From contig NZ_KZ084328.1 in assembly GCF_002093975.1 (NCBI RefSeq), forward strand, positions 125,088 through 189,087: a stretch of 64,000 nt of DNA, given 5' to 3'. The notes under the pieces are model-generated. The model made no database searches, was not told the origin of the DNA, and was given only the letters and a program-made list of their open reading frames with translations. The stretch's first letter is position 1; every line of letters starts with the position of its first letter. This document shows positions 53,243 to 61,202 of this stretch, piece after piece. Origin of the DNA: Thermoactinospora rubra (lineage in GTDB: Bacteria > Actinomycetota > Actinomycetes > Streptosporangiales > Streptosporangiaceae). The translations under genes and the position numbers were made by a program.

Positions 53243-54141
53243 AGACAGCCAATCCCTCCTGGGCGGAACGCCCCACGCTGATCGGCCGCTTCGGCAAGGG
53301 CACGGTGCTGACCGGCATCGTGGTCTGCGTCCTGTTCCCCCTCTACATGGTCGTGCTGACGAGCCTGTCCACCCAGGAGGCCGTCACCCGCGCGGGCGGC
53401 CTGGTGCTCATCCCCGGCGAGTTGTCGCTGGCCGCCTACGAGCAGCTGTTCGCCGGCGGCGTGGTGACCAGGGCCGTGCTGGTGAGCCTCGGCGTCACCA
53501 CGGTGGGCACGCTCATCAGCCTCACCGTGACCGTCCTGGCCGCCTACGGGCTGTCGCGGCCCGGCTCGCTGCTGCACCGGCCGCTGCTGTTCCTCGTGTT
53601 GCTGACCTTCCTGTTCGGCCCGGGGATGATCCCCAAGTACCTGGTGGTCAGCGGGCTCGGCCTGGTCGACTCGTACTGGTCGCTGATCCTGCCCGTGGCC
53701 GTCACGGCGTTCAACCTCGTGGTGATGCGGGCGTTCTTCATGAACATCCCCAAGGAGGTCACCGACAGCGCCCGCATCGACGGGGCCGGCGAGTTCACCA
53801 TCCTGGCGCGGATCGTGCTGCCCATGTCCAAGGGCGTCACCGCCGTCATCGGCCTGCTGTACGCCGTGGGGTACTGGAACTCCTTCTTCGACGCCGTCCT
53901 CTACCTCAACGACAGCAGCAAGTGGCCGCTCCAGCTGGTGCTGCGGCAGTACGTCTACCAGGGGCAGTCGCTGTTCGCCGGGCAGAGCGCCGACACCGCG
54001 CTGGCCGGGCACGCCATGCCGCCCAACCTCGCGATCCAGATGTCGATCGTGGTCATCGCCCTGCTGCCGGTGCTGTTCGTCTACCCGTTCGTGCAGCGCC
54101 ACTTCACCAAGGGCGTGATCATCGGCGCGGTCAAGGGCTGA
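53239..54141 (+). CDS. ABC sugar permease, LplC/YtcP type
   Basis: The protein has 300 residues and six membrane helices. The EAA loop is EVTDSARIDGAGEFTILARI (about 173-192) and the C-terminus is VQRHFTKGVIIGAVKG, the standard ending. YWNSFFDAVLYLND is a signature of LplC/YtcP permeases. ATG 53239 overlaps the previous stop (ATGA). The 3' end overlaps the convergent HpcH/HpaI aldolase gene by 11 nt. The GH127 scar ORF carries a closely similar C-terminus. Confidence 0.93.
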   Translation: MKTANPSWAERPTLIGRFGKGTVLTGIVVCVLFPLYMVVLTSLSTQEAVTRAGGLVLIPGELSLAAYEQLFAGGVVTRAVLVSLGVTTVGTLISLTVTVLAAYGLSRPGSLLHRPLLFLVLLTFLFGPGMIPKYLVVSGLGLVDSYWSLILPVAVTAFNLVVMRAFFMNIPKEVTDSARIDGAGEFTILARIVLPMSKGVTAVIGLLYAVGYWNSFFDAVLYLNDSSKWPLQLVLRQYVYQGQSLFAGQSADTALAGHAMPPNLAIQMSIVVIALLPVLFVYPFVQRHFTKGVIIGAVKG

Positions 54142-54889
54142 TCCCCCTGGCCGCCTTGAGGTGGGCGGCGGCCGCCTGCTCCAGGTGCGACAGGTCGCCC
54201 GACACGGTGGCGAAGGTGAACCCCTCCGCCAGCCGCCGGGCGGCCACCTCGCCGCGCGGCGTGTGGATGCCCGCCGCGATCCCGGCCTTGGCCGCCGCCT
54301 GCCGTACCCGCTCCAGCGCCTCCTCGAAGTCGCGCTCGATGGCCGGGTCGCCCGGGTAGGCCCCGCCCAGCGCCATCGACAGGTCCGACGGGCCGATGTA
54401 GACGCCGTCCAGGCCGGGCGTCGCGCAGATCTCGGCGACGTTGGCCAGGCCCTCGGGCGTCTCGATCATCGCGATGACCAGCGTGCGCTCGTTCACCTCG
54501 GCCGGGCGGGCCGCGCCCCGCATGGGGCCGTAGGACCGGCGGCCCTGCGGCGGGAAGCGGCCGGCCGCCACGGCGACGGCCGCGTCGCCGGCCGTGTCCA
54601 CGAGGGGGACGATGACGCCGCCCGCTCCGGCGTCCAGCGCCCGCCCGATGGGCGTGGGGTGACACGCCTCGACCCTCACCAGGCCCACGGCGCCCCTCGC
54701 GCCCTCGATCGCGGTCAGCCCGGCGAGGATGCCCTCGTAGCCGATGAAGCCGTGCTGGCCGTCGAGCACCACGTAGTCGTACCCGAGTGCCGCGATGCGC
54801 TCGGCGGCCACCGGGGCGTCGAGCATCACCCAGTAGCCCACGCACTTGTCCCCGCCCCTGATCTTCCCGGCGAGCTCGGCGGCGTCCAT
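54131..54889 (-). CDS. HpcH/HpaI-family class II aldolase
   Basis: The protein has 252 residues. These Mg-dependent enzymes cleave 2-oxo-acid sugar intermediates such as 2-dehydro-3-deoxyglucarate or 4-hydroxy-2-oxoheptanedioate. Conserved segments are VVLDGQHGFIGYE (catalytic His, about 45), GGVIVPLVDTAGDA, IAMIETPEGLANV (metal-binding Glu) and IGPSDLSMALG (metal-binding Asp). ATG 54889 has AGGAGGGGAG about six bases upstream, better than a TTG one codon earlier. It may process a sugar acid released from plant glycan, but its substrate is not fixed by the sequence. Confidence 0.88.
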   Translation of the reverse strand: MDAAELAGKIRGGDKCVGYWVMLDAPVAAERIAALGYDYVVLDGQHGFIGYEGILAGLTAIEGARGAVGLVRVEACHPTPIGRALDAGAGGVIVPLVDTAGDAAVAVAAGRFPPQGRRSYGPMRGAARPAEVNERTLVIAMIETPEGLANVAEICATPGLDGVYIGPSDLSMALGGAYPGDPAIERDFEEALERVRQAAAKAGIAAGIHTPRGEVAARRLAEGFTFATVSGDLSHLEQAAAAHLKAARGISP

Positions 54890-54910
54890 CAAATCTCCCC
54901 TCCTGTACGG

Positions 54911-55567
54911 CTATCGCTGGATTCGTGCCCGGTGGGCGGCGGCCGTACGCACGATCAGCAGAAGGGCCGCGACGACGACGGCGCCGAGGATCGCCCCGGC
55001 GAGCACGTCGTGCGGGTAGTGGGCGCCGCCCGCCACGCGCAGCGCGGCGACGGCGACCAGCAGCGGCACGGCGAGCCACGCCAGCACGGGCCGGAGGAGG
55101 ACCAGGCCGGCGGCCAGCCCGGCGGCCAGGGTGGCGTGGTTGCTGGGGAAGGACCAGTCGCCCACGGGCGGGCAGCCGGCGATCACGCGCACCACCCGGC
55201 ACGGCCGCTCCTCGTCCACGACGAGCTTGAGCCCCTCGCTGACGGCGTAGGCGGCCGCGGTGCCCAGGGCGACGACCACGGCCTGGAGGAGCCGGGTCCG
55301 GTCGCCGGCGCGCCAGGCCTTCCAGGCGAGGTGCGCTAGGAGCAGACCGAGGGCGGCGAGCGCGGCCTGGGCGCCTCGTTCGGTCAGGACCTCGGGGAGG
55401 GTGTGGCCGGTGGCCTGGCGGTACAGGTCGGCGGAGGCGCCTGCGGCCACCTTGACCGGATCGGGGTCGCCGAGCCCTCCCGGGGCGAGCCAGGCCAGGG
55501 CGCCCGCTCCGGCGGCGACCAGGAGGAGGGACGTGGCGAGTGAGCGTCCGATGTCGCGTTTGTGCAT
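54911..55567 (-). CDS. PAP2-family membrane phosphatase
   Basis: The protein has 218 residues. It dephosphorylates lipid-type phosphates such as phosphatidic acid or undecaprenyl pyrophosphate on the outer side of the membrane. The three phosphatase motifs are visible: KLVVDEERP (K..6..RP), PSNHATLAAG (PSGH variant with Asn) and the SR..5..H..D-type RVAGGAHYPHDVLAG. Five or six hydrophobic helices are seen. It lies on the same strand just upstream of the aldolase gene with 21 nt between them. Confidence 0.88.
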   Translation of the reverse strand: MHKRDIGRSLATSLLLVAAGAGALAWLAPGGLGDPDPVKVAAGASADLYRQATGHTLPEVLTERGAQAALAALGLLLAHLAWKAWRAGDRTRLLQAVVVALGTAAAYAVSEGLKLVVDEERPCRVVRVIAGCPPVGDWSFPSNHATLAAGLAAGLVLLRPVLAWLAVPLLVAVAALRVAGGAHYPHDVLAGAILGAVVVAALLLIVRTAAAHRARIQR

Positions 55568-55738
55568 GACGGCTGACCGTAGGATCGGATTGGTGGCGGC
55601 CGCCTCGGCCGAATGACGGGTTTCCGTCTTGATCGCTTCGGCTGAACGGCCGGTTCGCGCCCTGATCTCGCCAGCGTACGCCTCCCCGACGGCCTCAGCT
55701 TGGGGCGGCGGAAAAGGGGGTCGGCGAGAGCCCACGGC

Positions 55739-55769
55739 AGAGGGCGCCCCACCGCGGAGGGCGCCCTCT
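55739..55769 (-). terminator. Terminator hairpin downstream of GH74
   Basis: AGAGGGCGCC and GGCGCCCTCT form a perfect 10-bp stem about 47 nt past the GH74 stop on the minus strand. Confidence 0.75.
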
Positions 55770-55815
55770 TCCCGTCCCCGCTCATCCGGACGTCAGCGGG
55801 ATGGGCGGCGGGACG

Positions 55816-58521
55816 TCACGCCGGGGTGCAGGTCACCGAGGCAGGCGGAGTGTTGGCGCCGCTCCAGCTGCCGTTGAAGCCGAACGAGGTGTTCCTGCCC
55901 GCTTGAAGGGTCCCGTTGTACCCCGCGTTCGTCACCGTCACGTTCGCCCCCGACTGGGTGTGGGAGCCGCTCCAGAGCTGGGTGATGGTCTGGTCGCCGG
56001 GGAAGGTCCACCGCACCGTCCAGCCCGAGATCGTGACCGAACCGGTGTTGGTCACCGTGACCGACGCCTGGAAGCCGCCGGGCCACTGGTTGCCGGGCGT
56101 GTAGACGGCCGAGCACGCCTTGCCGGTCGTGGGCGTCACCGTCGGCGAGGCCGTGGGAGAGGACGTGGGCGAGGAGGTCGGAGAAGAGGTCGGGGAGGAC
56201 GTCGGGGAGGAGGTGGGAGACGCCGACGGGGAGGGCTCGGGGCCCGTACGGTCGCCGTAGATGATGCCGCGGCCGTTCGTCCCCAGGTAGACCCGCCCGT
56301 ACACCCGCGGGTCGCCGGTGAGCGCCTCGCCCATGTTGCCCCACTGGTGCTTGTCGTCGTTGATGCGCACCCAGGAGGCGCCCGCGTCGTCGGACCGGAA
56401 CAGCCCGGTCACCCCGTCGATGGTGGCCACCGCGAACAGGGCCATGTAGGCGCGCCCGGGGGCGGCCTTGCCGAAGCCGATGTTCACGGCGCTGGTCGCG
56501 GCGGGCAGCTTGGTGAAGCTGTCGCCGGAGTCGGTGGAGTGGAAGATGCCCGTCTCCCCCGCCAGCCAGATGTCGCCCTCCTTGCCGGGCATGGCCTTGA
56601 AGTGCAGGTTGCCCTCGGCGGGCAGGCCGGTGGCGGCGGTGGCGGTGAAGGACGCGCCGCCGTTGACGGAGCGGTAGAACCGCCCGCCGCTGTAGGCGTA
56701 GAACTTCATCGGGTTGACGCGGTCGGACTCGACGATCGCCCCGGTGGGCACGCCGCTGGACTGGGTCCAGGAGTTCCCGTAGCCGACCGAGTAGTGGACC
56801 GCGACGCCCTTGGGCGCCCACACGAAGCGGGAGCCGTCGGCCGCGGCGGCCACGGTGCCGCCCTCGTTGACGCCGCCGGGCTCGCCGCCCTGGAACCAGT
56901 TCGCGCCGCCGTCGGTGGAGAAGGCGACATGGCTGTCGCCCGGCCGGTCGGCGTCGGTGAAGTTCCCGGCCCGCACCATGACCGAGGGGTTCTTCTCGGC
57001 GTAGTCGAGGCTGGTGGTGGAGGTGAAGGTGGGCTGGGTGAACATCATCGGCGGCACGGCGTCGAGGTTGGCGTGGCGGAAGCCGCCGATGTCGCCCAGG
57101 CCGCTGACGAGGGGCGCGCCGGCGGGCGGGCTGATCAGGTCGAGCACCGCGGTCTCCTCCAGGCCCTTGACCATCGGCTTGATGGTGAACTGGGCGCCGG
57201 AGTCCCACTTGGTGAGGTCCTCGGTGCCGTAGATCGTGGCGCCGGTGCCGTACATCATCCGGTTGGAGTCGTGCGGGTCGATCTCCATCGACTCGGTCAT
57301 CCAGCCGAGCTTGGGCGTCACCTCGGGCGGCTGCGGGTTGCCGCCGAAGGTCAGCCAGGGCACCTCGGAGATGTCCATCTTGTAGCGGAAGCTGCGGTTG
57401 GGGTAACTCGTCCAGTCCCAGACGCGGGTCCAGGTGGCGCCCGAGTCGGTGGAGCGGAAGAAGATCACGTCGGGCCACCAGGAGATCTGGGTGGCGACCA
57501 TGAGCGTGCCGGGCCTCTGCCGGTCCAGGGTGAGGCCGCTGTAGCCGAAGTAGGCGTCGGAGCTGCTGGAGGGGATCGGGCTGACCTGGGTCCAGGCGTC
57601 GGTGGCGGTGTCGTGGCGCCACACGTCGCCCTTGCCGCCGCTGTACGGCCCGGCCGTGTCGCTGGTCGCGACGAACAGGTGGCCGTTGACCGTGTCGAGG
57701 ACGCCCTTGTGCGGGATGTAGCCGGTGGGCTGCCCGGCGACGCGCTCCCAGGTGACGCCCGCGTCGGTCGACCGGTAGAGGATGTTCTGCTTGTCGGCCA
57801 CCCCGACGTAGATGGTCTTGGTGGCGGTGCCCTTGGCCGAGGAGCGCGGGTCGAAGGTCACCCACACGACGCCGGGCCGGTGGCTGTTGTAGCCGCCCGG
57901 GTCGTTCGGGTCGTCGGCGTAGTCGCCCGGGTTGGGGAAGGAGGCGACCTTCGACCAGGTGGCGCCGTAGTCGGTGCTGCGCCACAGGCCGTTGCCGTTG
58001 GGCGCGCCGAGGTACAGGACGCTGCTTCTGTTGGGGTCGACGGCCAGCGCCTCGCCCATGCCGCGGCCGGGCATGTTGCCGCCGAGCTTGAAGGGCAGCG
58101 GGCTGGCCTGCCAGCTGTCGCCCTTGTTCGTGGAGCGCAGGACCGCCCCGTTGCCGGGGTCCCAGCTGTTGGTGTACATGCCGACGGCGGCGTAGACGCG
58201 GTTGGTCTCGACCGGGTCGGTGGCCAGGCTGACCACGCCGTTCCAGCCCCACTTGTCCCAGCCGACGTGGTCCAGCAGCGGGGTCCAGGAGCGGGTGGCC
58301 TGGTTCCACCGGTAGGCGCCGCCGATGTCGGTGCGGGCGTAGACGAGGTTCCTCTCGGTGGGGTTGAAGACGATGCCGGGGACGAAGCCGCCCCCGTCGA
58401 TCCGGACGTTCTTGAACGAGTAGGGGTCGGAGGCGACCGCCGAGACGGGCGCCAGCCGCGCCATCGACACCGTGAGTAAGACGGCGGCGACGGCGAGCAC
58501 GCTGAGCAGTCTGCTGCGCAT
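55816..58521 (-). CDS. Secreted GH74 xyloglucanase with CBM2
   Basis: The protein has 901 residues. ATG 58521 has AAGGAG six bases upstream; the N-terminus (MRSRLLSVLAVAAVLLTVS) is a signal peptide. The GH74 part (about 35-755) is two seven-bladed beta-propellers with BNR-like repeats (FRSTDSGATWTRV, LYRSTDAGVTWERV). The catalytic Asp residues are in ARTDIGGAYRW and VSGLGDIGGF. A Ser/Pro/Thr linker with five SSPT repeats leads to a C-terminal cellulose-binding CBM2 (CSAVYTPGNQWPGGF, W-rich). It cuts xyloglucan outside the cell. Its promoter region holds a GTTTA-CTGAC-TAAAC inverted repeat and is divergent from a CebR-like lacI. Confidence 0.95.
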   Translation of the reverse strand: MRSRLLSVLAVAAVLLTVSMARLAPVSAVASDPYSFKNVRIDGGGFVPGIVFNPTERNLVYARTDIGGAYRWNQATRSWTPLLDHVGWDKWGWNGVVSLATDPVETNRVYAAVGMYTNSWDPGNGAVLRSTNKGDSWQASPLPFKLGGNMPGRGMGEALAVDPNRSSVLYLGAPNGNGLWRSTDYGATWSKVASFPNPGDYADDPNDPGGYNSHRPGVVWVTFDPRSSAKGTATKTIYVGVADKQNILYRSTDAGVTWERVAGQPTGYIPHKGVLDTVNGHLFVATSDTAGPYSGGKGDVWRHDTATDAWTQVSPIPSSSSDAYFGYSGLTLDRQRPGTLMVATQISWWPDVIFFRSTDSGATWTRVWDWTSYPNRSFRYKMDISEVPWLTFGGNPQPPEVTPKLGWMTESMEIDPHDSNRMMYGTGATIYGTEDLTKWDSGAQFTIKPMVKGLEETAVLDLISPPAGAPLVSGLGDIGGFRHANLDAVPPMMFTQPTFTSTTSLDYAEKNPSVMVRAGNFTDADRPGDSHVAFSTDGGANWFQGGEPGGVNEGGTVAAAADGSRFVWAPKGVAVHYSVGYGNSWTQSSGVPTGAIVESDRVNPMKFYAYSGGRFYRSVNGGASFTATAATGLPAEGNLHFKAMPGKEGDIWLAGETGIFHSTDSGDSFTKLPAATSAVNIGFGKAAPGRAYMALFAVATIDGVTGLFRSDDAGASWVRINDDKHQWGNMGEALTGDPRVYGRVYLGTNGRGIIYGDRTGPEPSPSASPTSSPTSSPTSSPTSSPTSSPTASPTVTPTTGKACSAVYTPGNQWPGGFQASVTVTNTGSVTISGWTVRWTFPGDQTITQLWSGSHTQSGANVTVTNAGYNGTLQAGRNTSFGFNGSWSGANTPPASVTCTPA
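56142..56225 (-). repeat. 12-bp tandem repeats coding the GH74 SSPT linker
   Basis: About seven copies of a 12-bp unit encode Ser-Ser-Pro-Thr repeats between the GH74 module and CBM2. The linker is probably O-glycosylated and length-variable. Confidence 0.8.
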
Positions 58522-58638
58522 GCGCGGCTCCTTCTTGACATGCCAAGGGTGGACCGCCATGCACGTTCGGGACCCTGACCGTCGCCGCGCGCATGAGCCT
58601 GGCCATGAGGCTCACACATCCGGATATGTCCGTCAATA

Positions 58639-58653
58639 GTTTACTGACTAAAC
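58639..58653. promoter_or_regulatory. ROK-like inverted repeat in the GH74 promoter region
   Basis: GTTTA-CTGAC-TAAAC has 5-bp arms and sits 118 nt upstream of the GH74 start. The style resembles ROK-repressor sites, but it does not match the site at 50544 closely. Confidence 0.45.
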
Positions 58654-58708
58654 AAAGTCACTTCTTTCAAGTTAAATCGGGGTAAAGTCTGTTAGTCTGG
58701 ACGCCGCC

Positions 58709-58720
58709 GGGAGCGCTCCC
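58709..58720. promoter_or_regulatory. CebR/CelR-type operator before the fifth lacI
   Basis: GGGAGCGCTCCC is a perfect 12-bp palindrome 19 nt upstream of the lacI start at 58740. It shares the core with the 14-bp site at 61154, so lacI probably controls itself and the GH48 cellulase. Confidence 0.8.
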
Positions 58721-58739
58721 ACAAGCTGGTGGAGACCAA

Positions 58740-59726
58740 GTGACCGACTTGCCACCCCCCACACTCGCCCACGTCGCCGCCGCCGCAGGAGTCTCACCCG
58801 CCACCGTGTCCCGTGTGCTGACGGGATCCGCACGGGTGACCACCTCCACGCGCAGGCAGGTGCACGAAGCCCTCACCCGCCTGGGCTACACCAGGCAGCG
58901 CGCCCCCCACGGGCAGCGCCGGGACGGGACCCTCGTCGCCGCGGTGGTGTGCGAGCAGCCCCAGAGACTGTTCACCGAGCCCTTCTACGCCAGGCTCCTG
59001 CCCGCCGCCGAGGCCGCCCTGGCCGCCGAGGGCGTACCGCTGGCGATCATGTCCGCCGCCACCCGCCAGTCCCTCCTGACCGGACCCGCCCTGATCACCG
59101 GGCGCATGACCGGGGTCCTGCTCGTCGGGGCCCCCGACGGCCATCCCGTGGCCGCCATGCTCAGCGCGTCCGGGCTGCCGGTCCGCTGCGTGGGCAGGCC
59201 GCCGGACGGGCTGGCCCTGCCGTACGTGGACATGGACAACCGCGACGGCGGGCGGCAGGCCGCCGAGCGGCTGCTGCTGACCGACCGCCGGTCCATCGCG
59301 GCGATCGCCGGGCCCGCCGCCCTGCCCGGCTCGCGCGACCGGATCGAGGGGTTCCTGCAGACGCTGGCCCAGGCCGGGATCACGGACGTGCCGGTGGCCT
59401 ACGGGGACTTCAGCCACCGCTCCGGCGCGCAGGCCATGCACGGGCTGCTGCGGCGGCGCCCGATGCTGGACGCCGTCTTCGCCGTGTCCGACGCGATGGC
59501 CGTCGCCGCGCAGCACGTCCTGCACCGGGCGGGGCGGCGGGTGCCCGACGACGTCGCCGTGATCGGCTTCGACGACTCGCCCCTGGCCCTGCACGCCTCC
59601 CCCCGCCTGACCAGCGTCAGGCAGCCGGTGGAGGAGCTGGGCGCCAGGGCGGCGCGGCTGCTGCTCCACCAGACGCCGGACAACCCGGTGCTGCCGACGG
59701 AGCTGGTGGTCCGTGAATCAGGGTGA
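58740..59726 (+). CDS. CebR/CelR-like LacI repressor
   Basis: The protein has 328 residues. The helix-turn-helix is TLAHVAAAAGVSPATVSRVLTG and the ligand domain ends LVVRESG. GTG 58740 is the start. GGGAGCGCTCCC operators, described for cellulose-utilisation repressors CebR/CelR in actinobacteria, lie 19 nt before it and in front of GH48. It is divergent from the GH74 gene. Cellobiose is the expected inducer, by analogy. The downstream kinase gene starts 14 nt before the lacI stop, so repressor and kinase are coupled. Confidence 0.9.
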   Translation: MTDLPPPTLAHVAAAAGVSPATVSRVLTGSARVTTSTRRQVHEALTRLGYTRQRAPHGQRRDGTLVAAVVCEQPQRLFTEPFYARLLPAAEAALAAEGVPLAIMSAATRQSLLTGPALITGRMTGVLLVGAPDGHPVAAMLSASGLPVRCVGRPPDGLALPYVDMDNRDGGRQAAERLLLTDRRSIAAIAGPAALPGSRDRIEGFLQTLAQAGITDVPVAYGDFSHRSGAQAMHGLLRRRPMLDAVFAVSDAMAVAAQHVLHRAGRRVPDDVAVIGFDDSPLALHASPRLTSVRQPVEELGARAARLLLHQTPDNPVLPTELVVRESG

Positions 59727-61059
59727 CCTGCTCGCGCGCAGATACCAGATCCTCACGCCCATCGCCTCGGGCGGGATGAGCCAGGTGTGGCGGGCCTTCG
59801 ACCTGTCGTTACACCGGTTCGTGGCCGTCAAGGTGCTGGCCGGAGCCTGCCGGTCCGACCGCGACCCGATCAGGCGGGAGGCCCAGACGGTCGCCCGCCT
59901 GGTCCATCCGGACGTGATCGAGGTCTACGACTACGGCGAGACGGTGGCGCCCGACGGCCGCCTGGCCGCCTACGTGGTGATGCGGCTGCTGGAGGGCGAG
60001 TCGCTGGCCGACCGCATCGACCGCGGGCCGCTGCCGTGGCGGGAGGCGGCCGTCGTCGGCGTACGGCTGGCGCGCGTCCTGGCCGCCGCGCACGCCGGGG
60101 GGATCGTGCACCGGGATCTGACGCCGGGCAACGTGATGCTGACCTCCGAGGGCGCCAAGGTGCTGGACTTCGGCATCGCCGCGCAGATCGGCGAGCCCCA
60201 GGAGGAGGTGGCGGGCACCCCGCCCTACGTGGCGCCCGAGTGCCTGACCGGGGTCCCGGCCGATCCCGCGGCCGACGTCTACGCGCTGGGCGTGGTGCTG
60301 TACGAGATGCTCACCGGGCGCCTGCCGTACCCGGAGCGGACCTGGGACGAGCTCGAACGGGTCCGTGAGCGGCCGGTGCCCCGGCTGCCGTGGACCCTGC
60401 CGCGGCGGCTGGCCCGGATCTGCCGCGCCTGCCTGGCCGGGGACCCCGCCGCGCGGCCCGCGGCCCGGCAGGTGGCCGACGTGCTGGCGGCCTGCCTGGA
60501 GCGGCGGCACCGGCCACTGCCCCTGACGGCCGTGGCCGCCGCCGCTGCCATGGCCGCGACCGTCTCGGCGCTGCTCCCGCCGGCCGAGGGGCCGCCGCCC
60601 GCCTCCCACGAGGCGGGCCGGCGCACCGCGGCGGCGACGCCTCCGGCCTCTCCCACGACCCCGGCCTCCACGACCCCGGACGCCCCGGCCCGGGGCACCG
60701 CCACGACCTCGCCCGAGCCGATCATGGCTCCGCTCGGCACCCCGGTCACCCGGCGGGGCGTCGCGTCGGAGCCCGCGTACGCGGCGGCGTCGCTGGAGGA
60801 GGCGGCCGGCGCGTTCGAGGCCGTGCTCGCCGAGGCCGAGGCGCAGGGGCGGGTCCGCCAGGACGTCGCGCTCGACCTGCGCCAGGTGCTGCGCAACCTG
60901 ATCGCCTCCGGCGAGCGGGACCTGTCGCCGCTGCGCGCCAAGCTGCGCGACCGGCGGCGGGAGGGCGCGATCGGCCCGGAGGCGGCGGCGGCCCTGGACC
61001 GGCTCGTCGCCGCCATGCAGGTGCTCGCAGCTGATGAAAGTTTCAACACCGGCCCCTAG
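59713..61059 (+). CDS. Membrane Ser/Thr protein kinase, PknB-type
   Basis: The protein has 448 residues. The kinase domain (about 10-260) has the glycine-rich loop IASGGMSQVW, VAVKVL with the catalytic Lys, HRDLTPGNVML, DFGIAAQ and a PPYVAPECL activation segment. After a basic juxtamembrane part there is a single membrane helix (about 273-293), so the C-terminal about 150 residues, Pro/Thr-rich and then helical, are outside. GTG 59713 overlaps the lacI gene by 14 nt. Coupling of a repressor and a surface kinase next to a cellulase suggests the kinase senses cell-surface or polysaccharide status; no ligand domain such as PASTA is visible. Confidence 0.92.
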   Translation: MNQGDLLARRYQILTPIASGGMSQVWRAFDLSLHRFVAVKVLAGACRSDRDPIRREAQTVARLVHPDVIEVYDYGETVAPDGRLAAYVVMRLLEGESLADRIDRGPLPWREAAVVGVRLARVLAAAHAGGIVHRDLTPGNVMLTSEGAKVLDFGIAAQIGEPQEEVAGTPPYVAPECLTGVPADPAADVYALGVVLYEMLTGRLPYPERTWDELERVRERPVPRLPWTLPRRLARICRACLAGDPAARPAARQVADVLAACLERRHRPLPLTAVAAAAAMAATVSALLPPAEGPPPASHEAGRRTAAATPPASPTTPASTTPDAPARGTATTSPEPIMAPLGTPVTRRGVASEPAYAAASLEEAAGAFEAVLAEAEAQGRVRQDVALDLRQVLRNLIASGERDLSPLRAKLRDRRREGAIGPEAAAALDRLVAAMQVLAADESFNTGP

Positions 61060-61119
61060 CCCGCCCAAGCACTGACCTGGGAGCGGCCGAAACCTCGGCG
61101 TAACGCGATCGCCCCCGCG

Positions 61120-61147
61120 TTGACATCACCCCCGGCGGCTCCAGAAT
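61120..61147 (+). promoter_or_regulatory. Promoter of the GH48 gene
   Basis: TTGACA (61120-61125) and CAGAAT (61142-61147) are spaced by 16 bp. The CebR-type operator begins 6 nt downstream. Confidence 0.55.
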
Positions 61148-61153
61148 GACGCA

Positions 61154-61167
61154 TGGGAGCGCTCCCA
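61154..61167. promoter_or_regulatory. Perfect 14-bp CebR/CelR operator before GH48
   Basis: TGGGAGCGCTCCCA matches the consensus described for CebR/CelR cellulose regulators. It lies 35 nt upstream of the GH48 start, over the likely transcription start. Confidence 0.88.
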
Positions 61168-61202
61168 CTCTGCCCATCCCCTGGCATTGGAGCACTTTGG
61201 CC

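Noticed and set aside
56142..56225. CRISPR-like repeat
   Set aside because: The 12-bp units are in frame and encode the Ser-Pro-Thr linker of GH74, with no spacers and no cas genes.
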